A stretch of DNA of 64,000 nt from DASUBV01 sp963822485 (GTDB taxonomy: Bacteria; Actinomycetota; Actinomycetes; Streptosporangiales; Streptosporangiaceae), in NCBI GenBank assembly GCA_963822485.1, contig CAWGHW010000008.1:1-64000 (forward strand). The letters are read 5' to 3'. Positions 30,363-40,002 of the stretch are shown piece by piece. The notes below the pieces were generated by a model. The model did no database searches, was not told the DNA's origin, and saw only the letters and a list, made by a program, of their open reading frames with translations. The position numbers and the translations under genes were made by a program. The number at the start of each line of letters is the position of its first letter. The first letter of the stretch is position 1.

Positions 30363-30373
30363 CGCTCATGGCC
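30363..30373. promoter_or_regulatory. Possible ClgR-like half site
   Basis: CGCTCATGGCC matches the corynebacterial ClgR consensus core CGCYNANRGCG (from memory) at 10 of 11 positions. It lies in the 93-bp divergent gap 46 bp before the ClpC-like start. ClgR controls clp genes in actinobacteria. A single imperfect site is weak evidence. Confidence 0.25.
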
Positions 30374-30418
30374 CCTATTCTTTAACTGTCGTCATCGGGC
30401 TCGGGAACGGAGCAGGCG

Positions 30419-31471
30419 ATGTTCGAGAGGTTTACCAACCGGGCGCGGCGGGTTGTGGTCCTGGCCCAGGAGGAGGCCAGGATGCTCAACCACAACTACG
30501 TCGGCACCGAGCACCTCCTGCTCGGCCTCATCCACGAGGGCGAGGGCACCGCGGCCAAAGCGCTGGAGTCGCTGGGCATCGGCCTGGACATGGTCCGTCG
30601 TGAGGTCGAGGAAGTCATCGGCGAGGGCCAGGAGGCGCCGTCGGGGCACATCCCGTTCACGCCGCGGGCCAAGAAGGTGCTGGAGCTGTCGCTGCGCGAG
30701 GCGCTCGAGCTGAACCACAACTACATCGGCACCGAGCACATCCTGCTCGGCCTGATCCGCGAGGGCGACGGCGTGGCCGCCCAGGTCCTGGTCCGGCTGG
30801 GCGCGGACCTGGACCGGGTCCGCCAGCAGGTGATCGACCTGCTGGCCGCGTATAAGGCGCGGGCCGAGGAAGCCGAGCAGGCAGTGTCCTCGGAACCCGC
30901 AGAACCCTCGGCACCCGCAGCGTCCGCAGCGCCTGCCGAGGGCGCGGCGCCGGGAGCGGCAGGCCGTCGCGCTGGCCGCCCGGATCGAGGCCATCGAGGC
31001 CCGCCTGTCGGCCATCGAGCTGCGCCTGGGCAGCGGGCCCGACGTGGACGACCTGGACGAGCAGATCACGCGGGTCACGATGGAGAAGCAGGAGGCCGTC
31101 GCCGCCGGGCGGCACGAGCAGGCCGCGGCGCTGCGCAACCGGGAGCGGCGGCTGCTCACCGACCGGGCCGTCCGCACGCACGACTGGGCGCGGGACCACC
31201 CGAGCCTGGCCGCGCTGGCCGAGGAGGTCATCCGGCTGCGCATCGAGGTCGGGCGCCTGCGCGGCCGGGAAACCGCGGCGGCACAGGAGGAGGCGCTCGA
31301 CGACTTCGACGAGGCCCCGCAGGCGCCGCCAGGCGACGCGCCCCCGGAGGCCGACCCGCCCGGAGAGGGCGGTCCGGCCGCGGAGGACGTCCCGCCCGAG
31401 GACCGTCCGCGCGAGGACGTCCCCCGGACGTCCGCGCGAGGACTGGGCCGCCCGCGGACGGCGCGGCCTAG
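30419..31471 (+). CDS. ClpC N-domain plus UVR-motif protein lacking AAA+ modules (frame slip)
   Basis: ATG 30419 after GGAGCAGG. Two Clp_N repeats (about residues 1-75 and 80-150: ARRVVVLAQEEARMLNHNYV, NHNYIGTEHILLGLIREGDG) are almost identical to ClpC. No Walker motif follows. After a Pro/Ala linker and a one-base slip near 30940-30952 the sequence continues RRRERQAVALAARIEAIEAR (coiled coil) and a UVR motif (EKQEAVAAGRHEQAAALRNRE). ClpC itself has the UVR motif between its AAA+ domains. A protein keeping only substrate/adaptor-binding parts could act as an adaptor, competitor or regulator of ClpC; this is inference. The acidic-Pro 3' end is uncertain and may slip again near 31425. Confidence 0.78.
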   Translation: MFERFTNRARRVVVLAQEEARMLNHNYVGTEHLLLGLIHEGEGTAAKALESLGIGLDMVRREVEEVIGEGQEAPSGHIPFTPRAKKVLELSLREALELNHNYIGTEHILLGLIREGDGVAAQVLVRLGADLDRVRQQVIDLLAAYKARAEEAEQAVSSEPAEPSAPAASAAPAEGAAPGAAGRRAGRPDRGHRGPPVGHRAAPGQRARRGRPGRADHAGHDGEAGGRRRRAARAGRGAAQPGAAAAHRPGRPHARLGAGPPEPGRAGRGGHPAAHRGRAPARPGNRGGTGGGARRLRRGPAGAARRRAPGGRPARRGRSGRGGRPARGPSARGRPPDVRARTGPPADGAA

Positions 31472-31484
31472 CGAGCGGCCGCGG

Positions 31485-32138
31485 TTACCAGCCCCGCTCG
31501 CGCCACTCCGGGACGTGCGGGCGCTCGGTGCCCAGCGTGGTGTCCTTGCCGTGCCCCGGATAGACCCAGGTGACATCCGGCAGCTCGCCGAACACCCGGT
31601 CCTCCAGGTCGGTCATGAGCTGCCCGAACCGCTGCGGGTCGTGCTGGGTGTTGCCCGGCCCGCCGGGGAACAGCGAGTCGCCGGTGAACAGGTGCGGCTG
31701 CGCGCCGTCGTCATAGCGCAGCGCGATGCTGCCCGGCGTGTGCCCGCGCAGGTGGATCACCGACAGCGTCGCGTTGCCCACCGCCACCGTGTCGCCGTGC
31801 CGCACCAGGTGGGTGGTAGGCACCGGAATCTCGCCGGCGTCCTCGGGGTGGGCGACGGTGTCCGCGCTCGTGGCCCGCTGGACCTCCTCCAGCGCGCCCC
31901 AGTGGTCCCAGTGCTGGTGGGTGGTGATAATGGTGGCCAGCGGCACGTCGCCGATCAGCGCGGTGAGCGTGCTGGCGTCGTTCGCGGCGTCGATCAGGGC
32001 CTGCGCGCCGGTCTGGGTGCAGCGCAGCAGGTACGCGTTGTTGTCCATCGGGCCGACCGCGACCTTGGTGATGGTCAGGCCGGGAAGCTCCCTGGTGTCG
32101 GCCGGGCCGCCGACGGTCACGTCGCCGGTATAGCTCAT
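31485..32138 (-). CDS. Glyoxalase II-like metallo-hydrolase
   Basis: 217 residues, MBL fold. Metal motif THQHWDHWGAL, then RGHTPGSIAL, FTGDSLFPGGPGNT and YPGHGKDTTLG, the order seen in hydroxyacylglutathione-hydrolase-like proteins. In mycothiol-using bacteria the thioester substrate would not be glutathione-based. A similar MBL gene neighbours uvrA in Streptomyces (recalled); here an S53 protease and a cupin separate them. Convergent with the Clp-N/UVR gene. Confidence 0.88.
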   Translation of the reverse strand: MSYTGDVTVGGPADTRELPGLTITKVAVGPMDNNAYLLRCTQTGAQALIDAANDASTLTALIGDVPLATIITTHQHWDHWGALEEVQRATSADTVAHPEDAGEIPVPTTHLVRHGDTVAVGNATLSVIHLRGHTPGSIALRYDDGAQPHLFTGDSLFPGGPGNTQHDPQRFGQLMTDLEDRVFGELPDVTWVYPGHGKDTTLGTERPHVPEWRERGW

Positions 32139-32273
32139 GAGTCTCCTCCTGGGCTCGGGCGCTAAATCCCGATTCAGCTATTTATGTGCTTGCTTACGGG
32201 AACCCGGCGAGCAAGGCTGTGCGGGGTGCCCGGGGACCTTCCCGCGCCGATCCTCTCATCAAAGGAGATGACC

Positions 32274-34005
32274 ATGCGCAGCGTGCTCTTGACGCGTTAT
32301 GCCCCGCTGCTGGCGGCAGCATTAGTGGTGGCGTACCTGCCAGTGGCCGGCGCGCAGGCCGGCACCGCCCCGTCGGGCGGCCCGATGCGGGCCCGCATCA
32401 CCGGCGCGGCGATCCCGTACACCAGCCACGCGACCGCGGGCTCGAAGGCCGCCCCGGCGGGCCTGCCGACCCGCAAGCAGCAGATCAAGGTGCTGACCGC
32501 GGCCCTGAAGCTGATGCACAAGGATTACGTGAAGGATCACTTCTCGCAGGTCACGCCCGGCCCGATGGACGTGTTCGACTACGGCATCGGCGCGCTGTGG
32601 AAGAAGGGCATCGACGGGGCCGGGACCACGGTGGCGGTGATCGAGGGCTGGAACTTCCCCGGCATCACCAAGCAGGTCGACCAGTTCGACAAGGCCCTGG
32701 GCCTGCCGAACCCGCAGATCAGCACGATCTACCCGGCGGGCAAGCTGCCCAAGAAGTGCCCGCCCGGCATGGTCAAGCTGGGCAGCTACGGGTCCTGCTC
32801 GGCCTGGGCCGGCGAGCTGACGCTGGACGTGATCTCGGCCCACCTGATGGCGCCCTACGCGAAGATCGTGATCTCGGCGACGCCGGCGGACACCGAGGTC
32901 ACCGACGACGCGTCCTTCCAGGTCGCGCCGCCGGAGATGATGAAGGCGCTGCAGTTCATCGCCGCCCATCACGTAGCCAACACGATCTCGATCAGTGACG
33001 GCAACGGCGAGTCCAGCTACAGCCACGGCGCGGAGCAGGTCACCGCGCAGAACCCCGGCGAGCTCGCGGCCGCGGCAGCCGGCATCCCGGTGCTGGTGGC
33101 CACGGGTGACTGCGGCGTCGTGCAGAACCTGCCGGTGGCCAACTCGCAGTGCGGCACCGCCTCGCAGCAGCCCGACACCGCGGCCTGGGACGACTCGCCC
33201 TGGATCACCGCGGTCGGCGGCAGCATGCCCAACCTGAACAACGCCGGCGTCAAGGTCGGCCCCGACCCCGTCTGGCACGTCGGCGGGATCTTCTCCGAGG
33301 GGGCCGGCTACTCCTCCATCTACGCCCGGCCGGCCTACCAGAACTCCGTCGCCAGCATCACTCGCAGCCCGATGCGGTCGGTGCCGGACATCACCATGGA
33401 CGCCCAGGACGGTACGTCCGAGGCGGCCCCGCTGCTGAACGGCGTGCTCGCGCTGGCCACCCAGCTCAACCACGGCCACGACCTGGGCCCGATCAACCCG
33501 GCCCTGTACGCCATGGGGCCGCGCGGGGCGGCTGCGGGCCTCGCCGATGTCATCCACGGCAACAACTCCGTGGTCTCCGGCGGCAAGACCCTGGTTCAGG
33601 GCTTCACCGCCGCCAAGGGCTTCGACGTGGCCACCGGCTGGGGCACGGTCAACGGGAGCTTCCCGGCCAGCCTGGTCGCGCAGACCAAGGCCGACCACCA
33701 GGAGGCCGCGGCCCGGCACCAGGCGGCCGACCAGCTCGCGGCGCTGGCGGCCCACACCATCCAGCTGACCCCGGCCAGCATCCCCAAGGGCGGTTCGTCC
33801 TACCTGTTCGCGCCCGGCTTCCTGCCCGGCCACCCGGTGCCGCTGTTCGTCGACGGCAAGAAGGTGGCCACGCTGGTCGCCGGCGACCTGGGCACCGTCA
33901 CCTTCGTGATTGATCCCAGCCTGCTCAAGCTGGCCCCCGGCCGGCACACGGTCCAGCTGGGCAGCTTGCTGCTCACGGCGACAAACCACGTTCACCAGCC
34001 ACTAG
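32274..34005 (+). CDS. Secreted S53 (sedolisin-type) serine protease; stop apparently lost by one base
   Basis: Start ATG 32274, with AAAGGAG six bases upstream; signal peptide MRSVLLTRYAPLLAAALVVA... ends about GAQA. A short propeptide precedes the catalytic domain. The sedolisin triad is visible: Glu and Asp in WAGELTLDVISAH (near 181 and 185), oxyanion Asp in VATGDCGV (near 279) and Ser in DGTSEAAPLLNG (near 382). These are secreted, usually acid-active peptidases. A beta-rich tail closes the protein. As printed the frame runs into the cupin gene; deleting one A from AAA at 33983-33985 gives ATTTFTSH and stop TAG 34003-34005. Confidence 0.85.
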
Positions 34006-34035
34006 GAGCGATCGCCAGCAGCACGGCACGCACAG

Positions 34036-34067
34036 GCGGGCCGCGGCCGGGACCGGCCGCGGCCCGC
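34036..34067 (+). terminator. Strong GC hairpin behind the protease gene
   Basis: A perfect 13-bp stem GCGGGCCGCGGCC / GGCCGCGGCCCGC with a 6-nt loop lies between the presumed protease stop and the cupin start. There is no T-run, as is common in GC-rich actinobacteria. Its position supports the protease and cupin being separate genes. Confidence 0.65.
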
Positions 34068-34133
34068 TCGCGTCACGGGCAGCAGTTGCCCGTGACACTG
34101 GCTCGACGACGTCCTGCGCTAGCGTCCCGGTCC

Positions 34134-34523
34134 ATGGCGCAGAACATCTACGTGGGCAACGCGGACGTCGACGGCCCGCTCAACCGGGGCTGGCTGCTGG
34201 GTCACTTCATGCCCGAGGGCGACGTCCGGCACAGCGAGGACGTCGAGATCAAGTGGGGCGTGCATCCCGCCGGAGAGGAGCGCGCTCAGTGGGTGACCAG
34301 CGAAGAGCGCACCTCGCTGCACGTGCTGATCAGCGGCCGGTTCGAGATCCGGCTGCCGGACCGCACCGTCGAGCTGGCCCGGCGCGGTGACTACGTGGTG
34401 CTGCACCAGACCGGCCACTCGTGGCGCTCGGCCGAGCCCTCGGTGGTCCTGAGCGTCCGCTGGCCGTCCGTGCCCGGCTACGCGGTACCGGACAGCGCAG
34501 TCCCGGGCAACGCCGCGCCGTAG
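34134..34523 (+). CDS. Cupin-fold protein
   Basis: 129 residues from ATG 34134. The pattern GHFMPEGDVRHSEDVEIKWGVH ... TSLHVLISGRFEIRLPD ... GDYVVLHQTGHSW gives a single cupin barrel, with histidines in the first and last motifs as possible metal ligands. No substrate can be assigned. Its last codons (SAVPGNAAP) are made by a degenerate copy of the 26-bp repeat that follows. The frame is open back into the protease because of the suspected base insertion. Confidence 0.78.
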   Translation: MAQNIYVGNADVDGPLNRGWLLGHFMPEGDVRHSEDVEIKWGVHPAGEERAQWVTSEERTSLHVLISGRFEIRLPDRTVELARRGDYVVLHQTGHSWRSAEPSVVLSVRWPSVPGYAVPDSAVPGNAAP

Positions 34524-34754
34524 CCATGCCGGGCAACGCCGGGCCGTAGCCATGCCGGGCAACGCCGCGCCGGAGCCATGCCGGGCAACGCCGCGCCGGA
34601 GCCATGCCGGGCAACGCCGCGCCGGAGCCATGCCGGGCAACGCCGCGCCGGAGCCGTGCCGGGCAACGCCGGGCCGTAGCCGTGCCGGGCAACGCCGGGC
34701 CGTAGCCGTGCCGGGCAACGCCGGGCCGTAGCCGTGCCGGGCAACGCCGGGCCG
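34521..34754. repeat. 26-bp minisatellite, 9 copies
   Basis: Nine head-to-tail 26-bp units (TAGCCATGCCGGGCAACGCC + GGGCCG) differ at a few fixed positions (T/G first base, A/G in CCATG/CCGTG, GGG/GCG near the end). A degenerate tenth copy lies in the end of the cupin gene. The unit length is not a multiple of three, so every frame is cycled. There are no spacers, so it is not CRISPR. Confidence 0.95.
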
Positions 34755-34869
34755 TGGTCCCGCCCGGCTGGCTCGCCTTGCTGGCTCGCCCGGCTGGCCC
34801 ACCTTCAGTCACATCAGTGTCGCCCGCCCCGCTGGCCACTCCCGCTCACTCCCACCCGGAACCAGCGCT

Positions 34870-34919
34870 CGTGGATGTCCCGTTGCCTACCGCGGAGGGT
34901 AGGCAACGGGACACCCACG
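34870..34919. repeat. 50-bp hairpin with 22-bp stem
   Basis: Arms 34870-34891 (CGTGGATGTCCCGTTGCCTACC) and 34898-34919 pair with one mismatch and leave the 6-nt loop GCGGAG. It stands in the 876-bp gap between the cupin gene and uvrA. The half-motif CTCGTGGATGTCCCG recurs alone near 63829. Confidence 0.9.
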
Positions 34920-34997
34920 ACCTTGATCACCAGGTGCACGGACGCCACTGTGGCGCGGGGTGAGCACGGGGCGCGTGGGACTCGCGGTGGGCGGGTT

Positions 34998-35163
34998 GGG
35001 ATCGCGCCGTGGCCGCACCACGCCGAGGTGGTCGGGTTTGGCGGGGTATGGGCGGGCGGGGCTGGGATCGCGCCGTGGCCGCACCACGCTGAAGGCCGGT
35101 CGATGACCCCGGGCCAGCAGCGCGTTGCCAGTGGTGAGGTTCGGCGGGGTATGGGCGGGCGGG
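34998..35163. repeat. Interleaved direct repeats upstream of uvrA
   Basis: GGGATCGCGCCGTGGCCGCA (extending to ACCACGC) occurs at 34998 and 35064. GGCGGGGTATGGGCGGGCGG occurs at 35040 and 35143. I see no gene in 34755-35399; uvrA's promoter should lie in the last 200 bp, but no clear boxes were found. Confidence 0.8.
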
Positions 35164-35399
35164 AATCGGACGGCGGGCTGGCGGGTTTGAGTCTGCGGCG
35201 GGGCCTGGCGCGCTCGGGGACCGGCCCCCCGCGTTAAGGGCGCCCGGACTGTCAGACCCCCCGGATACCATGGCGAAGCGCCTTGCAGACCCCGTCCGAC
35301 ACGGCTTGATCAGGCACTGCATGATCGACCCGGCCTGGTCGGACCAGGTCGGCGCGCTAACGGCCCGACAGTTACCGGCACCAGAGAATCGAGCGCAGA

Positions 35400-38250
35400 G
35401 TGGCTGACCGTCTTGTCGTCCGCGGCGCGCGCGAGCACAACCTCAAGGATGTCTCGCTCGACCTGCCCAGGGACGCGATGATCGTCTTCACCGGCCTGTC
35501 CGGGTCGGGCAAGTCGAGCCTCGCCTTCGACACGATCTTCGCCGAGGGCCAGCGTCGCTACGTGGAGTCGCTGTCGGCCTACGCGCGGCAGTTCCTGGGC
35601 CAGATGGACAAGCCCGACGTGGACTTCATCGACGGGCTGTCGCCCGCGGTGTCGATCGACCAGAAGGCGGCCAGCCGGAACCCGCGCTCGACGGTGGGCA
35701 CGATCACCGAGGTCTACGACTACCTGCGGCTGCTGTACGCCCGGGTGGGCAAGCCGCACTGCCCGCAGTGCGGGCGGCCCATCGCGCGGCAGAGCCCGCA
35801 GCAGATCGTCGACCGGGTGCTGGAGCTGGAGGAGGGTACCCGGTTCCAGGTGCTCGCGCCGGTGATCCGCGGCCGCAAGGGCGAGTACACCGAGCTGCTG
35901 CGCGAGCTCCAGGTCAAGGGCTACTCGCGGGCCCGGGTGGACGGCACCGTGATCCGGCTGGAGACCGCGGTGTCGGGCGACCTGCCGTCGCTGAAGAAGT
36001 ACGAGAAGCACGACATCGAGGTCGTCGTCGACCGGCTGGACGTGAAGGAGTCGGCCCGGCGGCGGCTGACCGACTCGGTGGAGACCGCGCTGGTCCTGTC
36101 GGGCGGCGTGGTGGTCCTGGAATTCGTGGACCTGCCCGAGGACGACCCGCAGCGGGAGCGGATGTTCTCCGAGCACCTGGCCTGCACGTACGACGGGCTG
36201 TCCTTCGACGAGCTGGAGCCCCGGTCGTTCTCGTTCAACTCGCCGTGGGGTGCCTGCCCGGAGTGCACGGGCCTGGGCACCCGGATGGAGGTCGACCCTG
36301 AGCTGGTCGTCTCCGACCCGGAGCAGACGCTGGCCGAGGGCGCGATCGCGGTGTGGAGCGGCGGTCACGTCAGCGACTACTTCATCCGGCTGATCGAGGC
36401 CCTGGGCAACGCGGTGGGGTTCAGCATCGAGACGCCGTGGGCCCGGCTGCCCGCGGCGGCCCGCAAGGCGCTGCTGCACGGCTACGGCGAGCAGGTGCAC
36501 GTCCGGTACAAGAACCGGTTCGGCCGGGAGCGCTCGTACTACACCAACTTCGAGGGCGCGATCCCGTACATCGAGCGGCGGCACTCCGAGGCCGAGAGCG
36601 ACTCCAGCCGGGAGCGGTTCGCCGGGCTACATGCGCGAGGTGCCGTGCCCGGCCTGCCAGGGCGCCCGGCTCAAGCCGGTCTCGCTGGCGGTCAAGGTGG
36701 ACGCCCGGTCGATCTCGGACTACTGCAAGCTGCCCATCGGCGAGCTGGCCAAGATGCTGCTCACCCTGGAGCTGTCCGACCGGGACATGCAGATCGCCGG
36801 CCGGATCCTCAAGGAGGTCAACGCCCGGCTGGGCTTCCTGCTCGACGTGGGCCTGGACTACCTGAGCCTGGACCGGGCGTCGGCCACGCTGGCCGGCGGC
36901 GAGGCGCAGCGGATCCGGCTGGCCACCCAGATCGGCTCCGGCCTGGTCGGCGTGCTGTACGTGCTGGACGAGCCGTCGATCGGGCTGCACCAGCGCGACA
37001 ACCACCGGCTGCTGGAGACGCTGCTGCGGCTGCGCGACCTGGGCAACACGCTGATCGTGGTCGAGCACGACGAGGACACCATCCGGGCCGCGGACTGGGT
37101 GGTGGACATCGGCCCGCGGGCCGGGGAGCACGGCGGCCACGTGGTCGTCTCCGGTCCGGTGGAAGAGCTGCTGGCCAGCGAGGAGTCGCTGACCGGCGCG
37201 TACCTAACCGGGCGCAAGGAGATCCCGCTGCCCGCGCAGCGGCGGAAGCGGACTCGCGGCAAGGAGGTCACGGTCAAGGGCGCGTCCGCCAACAACCTGC
37301 GCGACGTCGACGTCACGTTCCCGCTCGGCGTGTTCGTCGCGGTCACCGGCGTCTCGGGCTCGGGTAAGTCGACGCTGGTCAATGACATCCTGTACAGCGC
37401 CCTGGCCCGGGAGCTAAACGGCGCGCGGATCGTGCCGGGCAGGCACACCCGGGTCACGGGCATGCAGCACCTGGACAAGGTCGTGCACGTGGACCAGGGG
37501 CCGATCGGCCGGACGCCGCGGTCCAACCCGGCCACCTATACCGGGGTCTGGGACCACGTCCGGAAGCTGTTCGCCCAGACCACCGAGGCCAAGGTGCGCG
37601 GTTACCAGCCGGGCCGGTTCTCCTTCAACGTCAAGGGCGGGCGGTGCGAGGCCTGCGCCGGGGACGGCACGATCAAGATCGAGATGCAGTTCCTGCCGGA
37701 CGTCTACGTGCCGTGCGAGGTCTGTCACGGCGCCCGGTACAACACCGACACGCTGCAGGTCCACTACAAGGGCAAGACGGTCGCCGACGTGCTGCAGATG
37801 CCGATCGAGGAGGCGGCCGAGTTCTTCGAGCCGGTACCCGCCATCCACCGGCACCTGAAGACGCTGGTCGACGTCGGCCTGGGCTACGTCCGGCTAGGGC
37901 AGCCCGCCCCGACCCTGTCCGGCGGCGAGGCGCAGCGGGTCAAGCTGGCCACCGAGCTGCAGCGCCGGTCCACGGGGCGGACCATCTATGTGCTGGACGA
38001 GCCGACCACGGGACTGCACTTTGACGACATCCGCAAGCTGCTCGGCGTGCTGGGCCGCCTGGTGGACGGCGGCAACACGGTCATCGTCATCGAGCACAAC
38101 CTGGACGTGATCAAGACCGCCGACTGGGTCGTCGACCTGGGTCCCGAGGGCGGCTCACGAGGCGGCGCGGTGATCGCGACCGGCACCCCGGAGCAGGTGG
38201 CCAAGGTGGAGGAGAGCTACACCGGCCAGTTCCTGGCCAAGATGCTCTGA
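35400..38250 (+). CDS. uvrA: Excinuclease ABC subunit UvrA, one frame slip
   Basis: About 950 residues from GTG 35400. UvrA dimers find DNA lesions for nucleotide excision repair. Both ATPase modules are present: Walker A GLSGSGKSS near residue 35 and GVSGSGKST near 652; signatures LAGGEAQR and LSGGEAQR; zinc modules CPQCGRP near 120 and CPACQG / CEACAGDG ... CEVC further on. GGG at 36624-36626 has one base too many: with GG the protein reads ERFAGYMREVPCPACQG. As printed the first frame runs on falsely to 37367 and the second half appears as its own ORF from 36631. Confidence 0.95.
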
Positions 38251-38277
38251 GCAAATTTCCATAACAGGAGTGCCCTG

Positions 38278-39051
38278 GTGCGGCTGAACCCTGCGACGCA
38301 GTACGTCGATGACCGCAATCTTTCCGCCCGCCAGCGGCTGTGGCAGCAGCAGGACCCGCCCTTCGACCTCATGAACTGGGTGCTCGACCTGGCCGGCGTC
38401 GCGCCGGGGGAGCGCGTCCTCGAAGTCGGCTGTGGCAACGGACGCTACCTGGAGGCGCTGCGCAACCGGGGCGCGCGGGCGGCGGGCTGCGACCTGTCGC
38501 CGGGCATCCTGCGCGCGGCCGGGCACCCGGCGCTGCTCAACGCCGACGTCACCGCGCTGCCCGTGCGCGACGGCGCGGTCGACCTGGTGCTCGCGTGTCA
38601 CCTGCTGGACCTGGTGCCGGACCGGGCGACGGCCATCGGCGAACTGGGCCGGGTACTCGCGCCGGGCGGGCGCTGCGTGGCGGTGACCAACGGCGCGCAG
38701 CACATCCGCGCCCTGCGCGATCTGGTCGAGCAGGCCGTCGGCCGGAGCAATCCCGAGTGGCGGCAGCGGGTCTCCGCTGGTGCGTTCACGGCCGAGAACG
38801 GAGCCGGTCAGCTGGCCGCGGCCTTCGGCGCCGTGACCCGGGTGCGGCCCGACCCGGTGCACCCGGTGATCATCCGCGACGCCGCGGTGGCCGCGGACTA
38901 CGTGGCCAGCATCGCCGACCACTACCAGGACGAGGTCGACCGGCCGTGGGCCGACGTGGTCGAGGACGTCCGCGGTCAGGTGCAGGCCGTCATCAGCGCC
39001 CGGGGCGCGTTCACGACCGCCGGCGACGTGGCCGCCTTCGTCTGCGGGTGA
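38278..39051 (+). CDS. Class I SAM-dependent methyltransferase
   Basis: 257 residues, GTG 38278, preceded by AACAGGAG. The SAM-binding motif VLEVGCGNGRYLEAL lies near residue 45, the second acidic position is in GCDLSPG, and post-motif LPVRDGAVDLVLA is typical. The small-molecule or lipid acceptor is unknown. It follows uvrA by 27 bp and may be co-transcribed. It is convergent with the SDR gene, only 6 bp apart. Confidence 0.88.
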   Translation: MRLNPATQYVDDRNLSARQRLWQQQDPPFDLMNWVLDLAGVAPGERVLEVGCGNGRYLEALRNRGARAAGCDLSPGILRAAGHPALLNADVTALPVRDGAVDLVLACHLLDLVPDRATAIGELGRVLAPGGRCVAVTNGAQHIRALRDLVEQAVGRSNPEWRQRVSAGAFTAENGAGQLAAAFGAVTRVRPDPVHPVIIRDAAVAADYVASIADHYQDEVDRPWADVVEDVRGQVQAVISARGAFTTAGDVAAFVCG

Positions 39052-39057
39052 CGGCGG

Positions 39058-39873
39058 TCAGGCCGGCTGCCCCGCGCGCATGGGCTGGCCGGGCCGGTAC
39101 ATCTGCGCGGGCTTGAAGCCGGCGCTCTGGCCGCCGTCGATGGGCAGCACGGTGCCGGTGATGAACGAGGACCCGGGCGAGCACAGCCAGACCACGGCCG
39201 CGGCGACCTCGGCCGGCGTGCCGGTGCGGCGCATCGGCGTGGCCTGGCCGGCCAGCCGCTGCGCTTCCGGGCCGGCCGCCTCCAGGTGGTGGGTCAGGAT
39301 CGGGCCCGGCGCCAGCACGTTGACCCGGACGCCGTGGTCGGCGTAGTCCAGCGCGGCCACCTTGGTCAGCCCGATGATGCCGGCCTTGCCCGCGACGTAG
39401 GCGGCCAGGTTGGCGGTGCCGGTCAGCCCGGCCAGCGAGGCCATGTTCACGATCGAGCCGCCGCCGCCCGCCAGCATGGCCGGGATCTGGTACTTCATGC
39501 CCAGGAACGTGCCGCGGATGTTGGTCGCGATGCCCAGGTCGAACTCGCCCGGGTCGATCTCGGTCAGCGGCGCGGGCCGGGGCCCGGCGGTGGCGTTGTT
39601 GAAGGCCGCGTCGAGCCGTCCGTACGCGGCCAGCGCCTGGTCGACCAGGTCGCGCATGGACTCGGCGCTGGTGACATCGGCCCGCACGGCCAGCGCGCGG
39701 CCGCCGCTGGCCTCGATGCGGTCCCGCACCGCCTGGAGGGCGGCCAGGTCGCGGGCCGCCAGCACCACCGCGGCCCCCGCGGCCGCGAACGCCTCGGCGG
39801 TGGCGGCGCCGATGCCGCGGCTGGCCCCGGCCACCAGCGCCACCTGCCCGTGCATGTCCCCGCTGCTGCTCAT
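39058..39873 (-). CDS. Short-chain dehydrogenase/reductase
   Basis: 271 residues. The classical SDR pattern is complete: cofactor loop AGASRGIGAATA, NNAT in place of NNAG, catalytic Ser in NMASLAGL and YVAGK (Tyr/Lys). AARDLAAL after beta-2 with Arg suggests NADPH preference. Substrate unknown. Divergent from a MarR regulator across a 129-bp gap that holds a 14-bp palindrome, so it is a likely target of that regulator. Confidence 0.92.
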   Translation of the reverse strand: MSSSGDMHGQVALVAGASRGIGAATAEAFAAAGAAVVLAARDLAALQAVRDRIEASGGRALAVRADVTSAESMRDLVDQALAAYGRLDAAFNNATAGPRPAPLTEIDPGEFDLGIATNIRGTFLGMKYQIPAMLAGGGGSIVNMASLAGLTGTANLAAYVAGKAGIIGLTKVAALDYADHGVRVNVLAPGPILTHHLEAAGPEAQRLAGQATPMRRTGTPAEVAAAVVWLCSPGSSFITGTVLPIDGGQSAGFKPAQMYRPGQPMRAGQPA

Positions 39874-39938
39874 CGCGACTCTCCCGTCCGGCGCCCGCCT
39901 GGCGCGCTAGCTCGTAACCTCACCTCAGTAGCTCAGAG

Positions 39939-39952
39939 CTTAGATATCTAAG
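39939..39952. promoter_or_regulatory. Perfect 14-bp palindrome, probable MarR operator
   Basis: CTTAGATATCTAAG is a perfect inverted repeat midway between the SDR start (39873) and the MarR start (40003). Size, AT-richness in a GC-rich genome and position fit a MarR-dimer operator controlling both genes. Confidence 0.65.
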
Positions 39953-40002
39953 GGTTAGTCGTCAAATGCTTCGACCGTGCCAGGACGTGCTAGCCTGCGG
40001 GC

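Noticed and set aside
34521..34754. CRISPR array
   Set aside because: The 26-bp units are directly adjacent with no spacers and no cas gene is present.
34734..35237. Possible gene between the minisatellite and uvrA
   Set aside because: It starts in the repeat, spans a perfect hairpin and direct repeats, and resembles no protein.
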